Positions 38,798 to 47,631 of a DNA stretch of 64,000 bases are shown in pieces; the first letter of the stretch is position 1, and each line of letters starts with the position of its first letter. Both the position numbers and the translations under genes were made by a program. The notes beneath the pieces were generated by a model. The model was not told the DNA's origin, did no database searches, and saw nothing but the letters and a program-made list of their open reading frames with translations. Origin of the DNA: OCS116 cluster bacterium AG-390-A19 (GTDB lineage Bacteria; Pseudomonadota; Alphaproteobacteria; MED-G09); the NCBI GenBank assembly GCA_003278145.1, contig QCGV01000002.1, forward strand, positions 1 to 64,000, written 5' to 3'.

Positions 38798-41335
38798 TTA
38801 GAAATTAAAGTCCGCTTTTACGCCAACTGACATTGGGGCGCCATAACGTCCAAAATTCCATAAAGTAGCAACAGGATTTGCTGAAACTCTATAAACTTCA
38901 TCAGTTAAATTCTTACCCCAAAGAGTTAGGGCAATATTATCATTTATATCCCAAGTGATATATGCATTTACTAAAGTACGCTCTTCGGCTTGAGTATTTC
39001 TTTTTTGCATAATAACTGGGTTTTCAGCTGTTCCCCCTGCAGCATTCGCTGGTAAAGGATTAACTTCAAACTCATCACGATAATGGACATTAACATTATA
39101 AGTTAATGAACCACCTGACTGAAGATCTTGGAAATATGTAGCAGATAAACCAGCAGTTGTTTCAGGAGAAAAAGGTACGCTTAAACCTGAAAGATCTGGA
39201 TTTATAGTTACACCAGATGGAGCGCCTACTGTTAAGGTACCAGCATCAAGACCAGGTGAATATGAGTCATATTCATGATCCAATAATCCAAGGAAACCGT
39301 CGAAACGAAGATTTTCATTTGCAACATAAGATACTTCAATTTCAAATCCTGTTGCTGTTGACTCACCTTCATTAACAGATGCTGTTTCTTGGAATTGAGT
39401 ATCTCCAACTAAACGAACTTTAACTGAGTCTCTTTGAAGACTATCGTATTCAGTTTGGAAGATAGCACCATTAATTCTGAGTCTTCCATCCATTCTGTCA
39501 GCTTTAAAACCAAACTCAACATTAATGTTTTCTTCATCATTGTAAGGTTGACATGTAAATACTGAACCACAAGTTTCAGTAAACCCACCAGCTACATAGC
39601 CAGTTGCGATACTACCATAAACCATTGTGTCTTCATCAACTTGATAATCTAAAACAACACGCCAAGTTGTTGCTTCAAAATCTTTACTATCATTATAATT
39701 TAAACCAAAGCTCTCTTTAGGTAATGGATTTGTCCATGGACCTAGATATTGGTCAGGCGTAAAAATCAAAGCAAAACCAGCACCATCAGATGCGTACTGT
39801 TGACGACTAAATTTCTTTTCATCTTCAGAACGTCTTACACCAAGAGTAAGCTTAACCTGATCAGTAAAATCAAAAGTGGTATCTAAATAAATAGCTCTAC
39901 TCTCTCTATCTTGAGAAGTTGCTTGAATTTCAGCTACATTTGCGAATTGTAGAGCAGCAGATGTTCCAGCTGGAGAGATTAGATCAACAAAGCCTAAATT
40001 ACCGAATACAACAAAATCAAGATTATCTTCATAATATGCAGCACCTGCTACAAAATTAAAGAAACCATCAAACTCAGATGTAAGTCTAAATTCTTGTTGA
40101 AATTGTTCTCTAGATGTATTTCTAGCTGCATCATACAAAGATGTATATGACTCACCTGTGTATGTACTATTTAAGATTTCGTCTTGATCACGAGAACCGG
40201 TGATTGATTTTAATGAAAAATTATCAAAATTAAATGTTTGAGTTAAATAAAAACCCTCTACTTCAATAGCATGACCTCTGCCAATACATGTAAAAGTGTT
40301 ACAAGTAGCAGATTCACCAGTGATAAATGGATCACCAGGATATGGACCATCTTGGAAGCCTGGGAATCCAATAATTGGCCATAGATATGCTTCGGCACCA
40401 CCGCCAGGTGTATCATTAGCTGTTGCTGGGGCATCACTGCTGTCATCGACATACTCATAAGTAAAGTCTGCACGATAAAAGTCACTAGGCTCATAACGAA
40501 CTTTTACTTTAGCAGCTAATACATCTTTGCCACCAATTTTTGCACCATTACCAACAGATACAAATGAACCGTCTGCCTGTTGTGAAGCGCCGGCATCATT
40601 AATTTGTCCACCTTGACTATAAAGTGCAGTAGAACCTGGGCCACCAACTGAAATTATGCTTCCTGAAGGTTTACTATTGGTATAAAAACCTTCTTCCTCA
40701 TCCTGTATAACAGATATTCTAACTGCCATTGTATCTCCAATTGGGAAATTAACAGCTGCATTAATCTTCTCTATTGAAGCATCATTAGAACTATATTGAC
40801 CATATGTTGTTTCAAGATCAAAAAATGTTTCACCGAGTACAGGTTTCTTCGTTGTAAAACTTAAAGCACCGCCAGTGGTATTTTTACCAAAAAGTGTTCC
40901 TTGAGGACCACGAAAAATTTCAACTTGTTCCATGTCAAACATTTCAATTGCTTGAGCTTGAACATGATTAAATGCAAAGTCATCAACAACTACACCAACT
41001 GATGGGTCTTTAGTAACAAGAATTGATATAAAACCAGTTCCTCTCATACCACCAGCGATAGCATTAAAACCATTTTGTGGAGTAAGTGTTACATTAGGTG
41101 CAAGCTGACCCAATGCAAAAACATCATTTCTGAATGTATTATCCAATTGTTTGGCGGTTAAAGTTGAAACCGCAATTGGAACATCTTGTTGAGACACATC
41201 TCTTTTAGTACCAGTAACAATAATTTCTTCAATATCTAAACGACCGCCATCATCTGATTGAGCTATAACTAAATTAGATGTAAGAGAAACTGTTATTACA
41301 GTTAGAAAAAGAAAAAGTTTATTAAATAATTTCAT
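38798..41335 (-). CDS. TonB-dependent receptor (paralogue of 36165-38621)
   Basis: DIEEIIVTGTKRDVSQQDVPIAVSTLTAKQL; VEIFRGPQGTLFGKNTTGGALSFTTK; VGVKADFNF. Confidence 0.94.
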   Translation of the reverse strand: MKLFNKLFLFLTVITVSLTSNLVIAQSDDGGRLDIEEIIVTGTKRDVSQQDVPIAVSTLTAKQLDNTFRNDVFALGQLAPNVTLTPQNGFNAIAGGMRGTGFISILVTKDPSVGVVVDDFAFNHVQAQAIEMFDMEQVEIFRGPQGTLFGKNTTGGALSFTTKKPVLGETFFDLETTYGQYSSNDASIEKINAAVNFPIGDTMAVRISVIQDEEEGFYTNSKPSGSIISVGGPGSTALYSQGGQINDAGASQQADGSFVSVGNGAKIGGKDVLAAKVKVRYEPSDFYRADFTYEYVDDSSDAPATANDTPGGGAEAYLWPIIGFPGFQDGPYPGDPFITGESATCNTFTCIGRGHAIEVEGFYLTQTFNFDNFSLKSITGSRDQDEILNSTYTGESYTSLYDAARNTSREQFQQEFRLTSEFDGFFNFVAGAAYYEDNLDFVVFGNLGFVDLISPAGTSAALQFANVAEIQATSQDRESRAIYLDTTFDFTDQVKLTLGVRRSEDEKKFSRQQYASDGAGFALIFTPDQYLGPWTNPLPKESFGLNYNDSKDFEATTWRVVLDYQVDEDTMVYGSIATGYVAGGFTETCGSVFTCQPYNDEENINVEFGFKADRMDGRLRINGAIFQTEYDSLQRDSVKVRLVGDTQFQETASVNEGESTATGFEIEVSYVANENLRFDGFLGLLDHEYDSYSPGLDAGTLTVGAPSGVTINPDLSGLSVPFSPETTAGLSATYFQDLQSGGSLTYNVNVHYRDEFEVNPLPANAAGGTAENPVIMQKRNTQAEERTLVNAYITWDINDNIALTLWGKNLTDEVYRVSANPVATLWNFGRYGAPMSVGVKADFNF

Positions 41336-41584
41336 AGATTTTCCTCCCCAGGAATTATTTTTATTAAAATATGTAAACTTAATATGGTAGTTAATATCTT
41401 AAATTAATATCTAAAACAAATTATTAATAAAAAAAAAATATTCAAAATACTAGATTTAGTATTTATAAGACTTACTTAACCATACATATAGGGATTATTA
41501 ATTTTTCATAAATATGAAAAATTTAAGATTATTATATAAAGAATTTTATTGAATAAATATAATTAGATTGAGATAATAATAATT

Positions 41585-42352
41585 ATGATAATTTTACTTT
41601 CACCAGCCAAAACACTTGACTATGAGACACCCCCAATAAATATATCTCATACTATCCCAAATTTATTAACCAATTCCAAAAAGCTTATCAAGAATCTAAA
41701 AGAAAAAAAACCTGAAGAGATTTCTAATCTTATGAATATAAGCGATAAGCTAGCCTCTCTTAATAGTGATAGATACAAATCTTGGAAAGGATTAAAAAAG
41801 AAATCAGAAAATTCGAAACAAGCAATATTTGTTTTTAAAGGAGACGTATATCAAGGCTTAGATATAGATAGCTTTGGAAAAAAGGATCTTGAATATTCTC
41901 AAAATCATCTTCGATTATTATCTGGCCTATATGGTTTGCTTAAACCTTTAGATATTATTGAACCATATAGATTAGAAATGGGCACAAAATTAATGACCGA
42001 TAAAGGTAAAAATCTATATGAGTTTTGGGGTCAAGAAATTTGTAATGAAATAATCAAAGATCTTAAATCTTTAAAATCAAATACAATTATTAATTTAGCC
42101 TCTAATGAATATTTTGACTCAGTCAAGGATATTAAAAGTACAGCCAATGTTATTTCACCTGTATTTAAAGACTTTTCAAAAGGTAAATATAAAATTATTA
42201 GTTTTTATGCAAAAAAAGCTAGAGGTTTGATGACTGCATGGATTTTGAAAAATAAAGTAAAAGAAAACGAATTAAAGAATTTTAATGTAGATGGATATTA
42301 TTTCGCTAAAGAAGAGTCTTCTGAGAATTCTCCTGTTTTCCTAAGAGATTAG
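41585..42352 (+). CDS. yaaA: Peroxide stress protein YaaA (DUF328)
   Basis: MIILLSPAKTLDYETP; VFKGDVYQGLD; YGLLKPLDIIEPYRLEMGT. Confidence 0.93.
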   Translation: MIILLSPAKTLDYETPPINISHTIPNLLTNSKKLIKNLKEKKPEEISNLMNISDKLASLNSDRYKSWKGLKKKSENSKQAIFVFKGDVYQGLDIDSFGKKDLEYSQNHLRLLSGLYGLLKPLDIIEPYRLEMGTKLMTDKGKNLYEFWGQEICNEIIKDLKSLKSNTIINLASNEYFDSVKDIKSTANVISPVFKDFSKGKYKIISFYAKKARGLMTAWILKNKVKENELKNFNVDGYYFAKEESSENSPVFLRD

Positions 42353-42361
42353 TTTATAAAA

Positions 42362-42982
42362 TTGTTAGTAATTTTCAAAAATTTTTTTGCGCACAATACG
42401 ATAAGATATCTTTTAGTGTTTTCTTTCCTCTCTGGCCTTTTAGTTAATTATTTCGATCTATGGAATAAATGGCCTTTAATGCTTTTAGTTATTTTATTTG
42501 CCCCTTTTTATGAGTGGTATGCACATAAATTTATTCTTCATAAAGAGTTAACAATAAAAGATGGTTGGTTTAGAGAATTTCAAATTAAATTACATCACGG
42601 ACACCATGCAAAACCAGAGGATATCAATCTACAATTTGCTCCTCCTTTAGCTATTATAACTCTATTTATTCAGACATATCTATTTTACTCTTTGTTATGT
42701 TTAAGTTTTAAAACTGCATTAGTTCCGATTTTTTCAACCTTTTTGTACTATCTCCTCTATGAATGGATACATCTTGCTCATCATTCGACGCAATACATAC
42801 CAATAACAAAAATTGGCAAAAGTCTAAAAGAAGCTCACATGCAGCATCATTTTCATAATGAAAATTATAATTGGGGTATTACTAATCTTATGGCTGATTA
42901 TTTTTTTAAATCATTAAAATCTTCAAAAGAAGTAAATAAAAGCCCAACAACCAAAAAAATTGCAGGCTATATAGAAGATTAA
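42362..42982 (+). CDS. Fatty acid hydroxylase / sterol desaturase superfamily membrane protein
   Basis: His clusters HKFILH, HHGHH, HLAHH, HMQHHFHN; TTG start in the ORF track. Confidence 0.8.
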   Translation: MLVIFKNFFAHNTIRYLLVFSFLSGLLVNYFDLWNKWPLMLLVILFAPFYEWYAHKFILHKELTIKDGWFREFQIKLHHGHHAKPEDINLQFAPPLAIITLFIQTYLFYSLLCLSFKTALVPIFSTFLYYLLYEWIHLAHHSTQYIPITKIGKSLKEAHMQHHFHNENYNWGITNLMADYFFKSLKSSKEVNKSPTTKKIAGYIED

Positions 42983-43042
42983 CTATTAAATAATAATTTT
43001 TGTTGAGGAATTTTCTCTCTTGCCCTATAAGAGTTTATCAGT

Positions 43043-43118
43043 GGGGCCATAGCTCAGTTGGGAGAGCGTCTGGTTTGCAACCAGAAGGTCGTCGGTTCGA
43101 TCCCGTCTGGCTCCACCA
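43043..43118 (+). tRNA. tRNA-Ala (anticodon TGC)
   Basis: GGGGCCA...TGGCTCC acceptor, anticodon loop TTTGCAA, GGTTCGATCC T-arm, encoded CCA. Confidence 0.95.
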
Positions 43119-43123
43119 ATCAA

Positions 43124-44431
43124 TTAATGCTGTGATCCTAATTCCTCATTTAATGACTTTCGTCCCAAAAAGAAAATTAGAAATGAAAGTGGACCAAAAA
43201 TCAAAAATGTATTGCTTAAAGCTATATTAATAGACATATCACTTTCATATATTACACTTGTAAAAAACGGAACGACTGTAGGACCAAGACTTAAGCCAAC
43301 AATATTCATTATAAAAACATATAAACCTGAAACGGATCCTCTATAATTTTGAGGTGTCATTTTTTGCAAACCAGAAGCAAAACAAGCCATAGGCAGTGTT
43401 ATAAAAAAGCTTATAACAAACATTCCGGGTAAAACGAACTTCTCATTAACAAATAAAAAGGTAAAAGCAGGAATTATTGCTACCGCGGAGGAGGAAATAA
43501 GAAATACAGTGTGAGTAGAATTTTTTATATTTCTTCTCTCTAAAAATTTCTCAACAACTGGTCCAGACAGAACCCCAAGAGAACCAGAAATTAATGTAAC
43601 AATTCCAAAAAGATAACCAACTCTAGATAAATCCCAACCGTGAATACGAGAAATATATGTTGGAACCCATGCTTGAAATGTATAAAGAAGAACCACAATA
43701 AATGACGCGGCTATCATTAGTGTAAAATAAGCAGAAAATTTACTTTTTATGTAGGCAATTACATCAACAAAAGACTCTTCATGCTGTTTTTCTTTATTAA
43801 TTATTCCCTTTCTTACTGGATCAGTAAGAAACGCAAGACCTAAAGATAGTATAAATCCTGGAATAGCGATAAGAATAAAAATCATTTGCCAAGGCTGAAG
43901 AGTAAACCCTAAAAAAACTATAGGATCGGTATAAAGTTGAATTACAAGTCCACCAAAAAGAAGAGCTAATCCCTGTCCAATATATGGACCCATAAGATAA
44001 AAACTCATAGGAAAAGCTCTATCTTCAGGTCGGAATAAATCGGCAATTATAGACCATGAAGCTGGGGTCACTGCAGCTTCACCAGCCCCAACACCGGCAC
44101 GAGAAACAAACAAACTATAATAATCACTTGAAAATCCATGAGCTGCCGTAGCTATACTCCAAAGAATAATACCGCCAATTAAAACAGCAATTCTATTAAA
44201 TTTATCAACCATTCTCCCAACAGGAAGACTTAATAAAATATAACTAATCATGAAACCAGGGCCAAGAATTTGACCCATTTGTATATCTGAGAGTTTTAAG
44301 TCACTTCTTATTGGATCAATAAGAAGATTAATCATGGCTCTATCAATAAATGAAACCGTATAAGTAATTAATAAAAGGGTTGTAAAAAACCAAGCATATT
44401 TTTTACTAGGCCAATCAATTTTTTCGTTCAT
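43124..44431 (-). CDS. Major facilitator superfamily transporter
   Basis: 12-TM pattern; LLSLPVGRMVDKFNRI; RAGVGAGEAAVTPASWSIIADLF. Confidence 0.9.
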   Translation of the reverse strand: MNEKIDWPSKKYAWFFTTLLLITYTVSFIDRAMINLLIDPIRSDLKLSDIQMGQILGPGFMISYILLSLPVGRMVDKFNRIAVLIGGIILWSIATAAHGFSSDYYSLFVSRAGVGAGEAAVTPASWSIIADLFRPEDRAFPMSFYLMGPYIGQGLALLFGGLVIQLYTDPIVFLGFTLQPWQMIFILIAIPGFILSLGLAFLTDPVRKGIINKEKQHEESFVDVIAYIKSKFSAYFTLMIAASFIVVLLYTFQAWVPTYISRIHGWDLSRVGYLFGIVTLISGSLGVLSGPVVEKFLERRNIKNSTHTVFLISSSAVAIIPAFTFLFVNEKFVLPGMFVISFFITLPMACFASGLQKMTPQNYRGSVSGLYVFIMNIVGLSLGPTVVPFFTSVIYESDMSINIALSNTFLIFGPLSFLIFFLGRKSLNEELGSQH

Positions 44432-44550
44432 AATTTCCCTCCGAAAGCCTATAAAATATAGCTAGCTTTATACTAACTTCAAGTGGCTAAAATTTTCTTC
44501 ACATAGAATTAACCCAATAAATTAAATTCATTTTTACATGAATAAAAAAA

Positions 44551-44571
44551 CCCCGTTAAAAAATAACGGGG
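44551..44571 (-). terminator. Rho-independent terminator
   Basis: CCCCGTTA-AAAAA-TAACGGGG; minus strand followed by TTTTTTT; downstream of the 44600 gene. Confidence 0.85.
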
Positions 44572-44599
44572 TTAATTTAAATAAAGTGTGATTAAATTT

Positions 44600-45286
44600 T
44601 TAATCCCAAGTTTTGATATGATACATTAAATTTGTACTTATCACTTTTCTAACACTATTAGCTCTTTTTTGAAATTTTTGACCAGATTCACTATTTAGTG
44701 TTGACGAAATACCATCCATAAGGGCGTCTAAAGATGGACCTGACATTACAACATAGTGTGTTCTATTTTCTAATCCAGTAAAAGTATCTTGATAAAGTGT
44801 GGCTGAACCAGGCAAATCTGCTGAATTCATAAAATCAGAGAATACTTCACCATATCTTTTCGCATCTTTAACTCTAACATTATATAAAGCTAAATATGGA
44901 TTTTTCTCAAAATCTACATCACCAAAATTAAGTATAGGAGTACCAACTCCCTCCAAACCACTAACAGCTACGGTAGATAAATCTCTTAAAAAATCTTGTC
45001 CTGCTTGTGATTGAAAGATTGCAGATGCTCTCTCAAAAGAAGCGCCATCCGGATGTTGCTGAACCGCACAATGCGTCTCAGGATTTTCTCCATTAAATAA
45101 CATTGTCCACAAAGTAATAGATGGTAAATCTTTTGCAGCATCACTATTTATAAAATTATCCATTTTTTCTACAACAGCTGCATCTTCAGTTGATGAAAAA
45201 CAATAATATGCATCCATTGGAGCAGCTTCTAGCCTTACAAAAGATAGAACTCCAAAAATCATCGGCATTAATAAATATTTTCTCAT
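44600..45286 (-). CDS. Secreted protein of unknown function
   Basis: Signal peptide MRKYLLMPMIFGVLSFVRLEA; tandem with two further secreted proteins. Confidence 0.7.
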   Translation of the reverse strand: MRKYLLMPMIFGVLSFVRLEAAPMDAYYCFSSTEDAAVVEKMDNFINSDAAKDLPSITLWTMLFNGENPETHCAVQQHPDGASFERASAIFQSQAGQDFLRDLSTVAVSGLEGVGTPILNFGDVDFEKNPYLALYNVRVKDAKRYGEVFSDFMNSADLPGSATLYQDTFTGLENRTHYVVMSGPSLDALMDGISSTLNSESGQKFQKRANSVRKVISTNLMYHIKTWD

Positions 45287-45308
45287 TTCCTTCTCCTTTT
45301 TTTATTTT

Positions 45309-46085
45309 TTATGGACGATATAAAATTTCTTCCTGCATTAATGATGAGCCATTACATTGTGCAAATTCCGTTTCGTAATCACGACGATCTTTCCAGCCAC
45401 CATTTCTTTCCGCCATCTTATTTTTCATAACCGAGTCAACATCAGGATAAAGCACTATGTGCGCGAAAGTAGGAAGATTTGCACCACCAAGATGAGGAAC
45501 AAAAGTTAACCAACCAATAATTCCATTTGGACTTTCAGCAATATTATTCGCGATTCTATTATGCTCAATAATCAAGTCCTCAGCTTTTTTTCCTTCACGA
45601 ATATTACACCAATTCCATTCAGCATATCTCAAATCTCTTTTGTTAAGAACATCCTCATTTGCATATAGGAAATTACCTGAAGCAGCTTTTACATAACAAG
45701 TTGCAACATCTGCCCACTCATTACGTAGTGTCTCAGCATCTTTTTTACTTAGCCATTTATCCCATGTTTTACCAACATTTGGACCAATAAGAAATTCAAT
45801 GAAATCATATTTCACTGGATTATTAAAATTACCATTCGAATAAAACGGAATATGACTTACAACTGTTAGCTCAACATCATGCTTTTTTGTCCACTTATAA
45901 AACTTATCATTCAGAGAATGATAATCCTCCATTGTCTTACCCTCATTTAATTTACAAATATTAGCATTAATAGCAAAAGGGGCATTACTAGAAACTCCTC
46001 CTCCTAAATTATTATCATCAGCAAATACATTATTATTGCTGAATGGAATTGTTAATAAAGTAAGTATTAGTAGATACTTCTTCAT
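45309..46085 (-). CDS. Secreted protein of unknown function, paralogue A
   Basis: Signal peptide; CKLNEGKTMEDY...TWDKWLSKKDAETLRNEWADVATCYVK; co-linear with 46106-46882. Confidence 0.75.
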   Translation of the reverse strand: MKKYLLILTLLTIPFSNNNVFADDNNLGGGVSSNAPFAINANICKLNEGKTMEDYHSLNDKFYKWTKKHDVELTVVSHIPFYSNGNFNNPVKYDFIEFLIGPNVGKTWDKWLSKKDAETLRNEWADVATCYVKAASGNFLYANEDVLNKRDLRYAEWNWCNIREGKKAEDLIIEHNRIANNIAESPNGIIGWLTFVPHLGGANLPTFAHIVLYPDVDSVMKNKMAERNGGWKDRRDYETEFAQCNGSSLMQEEILYRP

Positions 46086-46105
46086 TTATTTCTCCTTTGC
46101 AGTAA

Positions 46106-46882
46106 TTAATTTTTAGGACGGTTTAATACTTCTTCAGAATACAACTCTTCGCCTGAACAACTTGCATAATTTTCAGTATATTCGTAATAACCTTCCCATC
46201 CCCCGGCAGCGAAAGCTTCTTTATATTTCATGAACGATTCAACATCATCATAAATACCCAAGTGAACAAAATCGCCAGGTGCTTGAGCACCCCCAGTAAC
46301 GGGTGTTACTATAACCCAACCGCTAAGACCAATATTATCTTTTTTAAGCTCCTCAATCATCATTGCATGCCTTGCTTGTAAATCCTTAATTGATACTCCA
46401 TCTTTTCTTGAGCACCAATTCCAGCTAACAACACGATCATTTTCAGAATCGAGAGCCTTCTGATCTAAATACTGAGGATAGGCATGACCCCACTTAACAT
46501 AACAATCGGCAGCTTCTTGCCATTTTTTTGCTAGCTTTTGACCTTCTTTAGTGCCTAGCCACATATCCCATGCCTTACCTGTTGTATTGTGTGGGCCAGC
46601 AAGAATTTCTTGAAAATCAATTCCTCTGTCGGATACAAAATTATCATGTGGAAATAAAGGCATTTGTCTTGATACGAAAACCTCTACGTCATTTTTCTTA
46701 GACCATTTGATATAATTATTAACGGCATTAGAATAATCTTCCATTGAAGAACCATCATTTAATTTACAAAAATTAACTTGAAAATTAAAATATGATTGTT
46801 CAGCATGGTCATCTGCTTTTAAAATTGATGTAAATGAAATAGTAGCTATCAAAGCTATAAAACTAATAATAAAATTTTTCAT
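46106..46882 (-). CDS. Secreted protein of unknown function, paralogue B
   Basis: Signal peptide; CKLNDGSSMEDY...AWDMWLGTKEGQKLAKKWQEAADCYVK; ASCSGEELYSEEVLNRP. Confidence 0.75.
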   Translation of the reverse strand: MKNFIISFIALIATISFTSILKADDHAEQSYFNFQVNFCKLNDGSSMEDYSNAVNNYIKWSKKNDVEVFVSRQMPLFPHDNFVSDRGIDFQEILAGPHNTTGKAWDMWLGTKEGQKLAKKWQEAADCYVKWGHAYPQYLDQKALDSENDRVVSWNWCSRKDGVSIKDLQARHAMMIEELKKDNIGLSGWVIVTPVTGGAQAPGDFVHLGIYDDVESFMKYKEAFAAGGWEGYYEYTENYASCSGEELYSEEVLNRPKN

Positions 46883-47092
46883 GATCCACTCCCATAGATA
46901 TTAATAATAATTCTTAACTAGCGTCTTTCAGTTAAAAACATAATGAAAGGGTGAAAAGTGATAAATTTATAAAAAAATCGAAAACTTATACATAATATTG
47001 TGGATAACGGGGATAACTTTTTATTTTATTAATAGCAATAAATTTAATAATGCAAATATAATATTACTTAATAAAGAGTCAAAGGGGTAAAA

Positions 47093-47626
47093 ATGGAGAA
47101 TTTAAGACGCATTGTTACAGGTCATGATGAAGAGGGTAAATCTATAATCATGATTGATGGAGGACCTTCAAGAACAATAGGTGAAGATGTTGGTGGATTA
47201 TTTGAGATCTGGAATACGGATGGAAAAAAAATTGATAGTTTGGATAATAGGGATAGAGCTGATATTGAAATAATCTTATCTCCTGAAGCAAATGGAACAA
47301 AATTTAGATATTTTCAAATTCAACCTACCCCAGAGAATATACCAAGAGAAAAACTTGAAGAAGCAGCAGCAATTGCTTTTGATAAAATTGGTGCCGCACA
47401 TGAGAGAATTGATACCTCAAGACATCATGCAATGCATCAAACAAAAACAATAGATTATATAATTCTATTGAAGGGGGATGTTACTCTTTTATTAGATAAA
47501 GATGAAGTTAGACTTAAACCTTTTGATACGGTTGTTCAAAGAGGAACTAATCATGCTTGGGTTAATAATGGAAATGAACCTGCATTACTCATTGCTGTTT
47601 TAATTGATAGCGATATAAAAAGATAA
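47093..47626 (+). CDS. Cupin domain protein
   Basis: RHHAMHQTKTIDYIILLKGDVTLLLDKDEVRLKPFDTVVQRGTNHAWVNNGNEPALLIAVL. Confidence 0.88.
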   Translation: MENLRRIVTGHDEEGKSIIMIDGGPSRTIGEDVGGLFEIWNTDGKKIDSLDNRDRADIEIILSPEANGTKFRYFQIQPTPENIPREKLEEAAAIAFDKIGAAHERIDTSRHHAMHQTKTIDYIILLKGDVTLLLDKDEVRLKPFDTVVQRGTNHAWVNNGNEPALLIAVLIDSDIKR

Positions 47627-47631
47627 ATAAA

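Noticed and set aside
43000-43230. 76-aa ORF in the track
   Set aside because: It runs across tRNA-Ala(TGC); spurious.
36111-44571. Repeated CCCCG...CGGGG hairpins as a mobile repeat family
   Set aside because: Each sits directly 3' of a minus-strand gene with a T-tract in the correct orientation; ordinary intrinsic terminators.
47000-47008. Perfect DnaA box TGTGGATAA beside an AT-rich stretch in a divergent intergenic region, possible oriC
   Set aside because: The same 9-mer also occurs inside phoB (5459-5467) and the oxidoreductase beta gene (51934-51942); about one hit per window is expected by chance, and no box cluster or dnaA is present.
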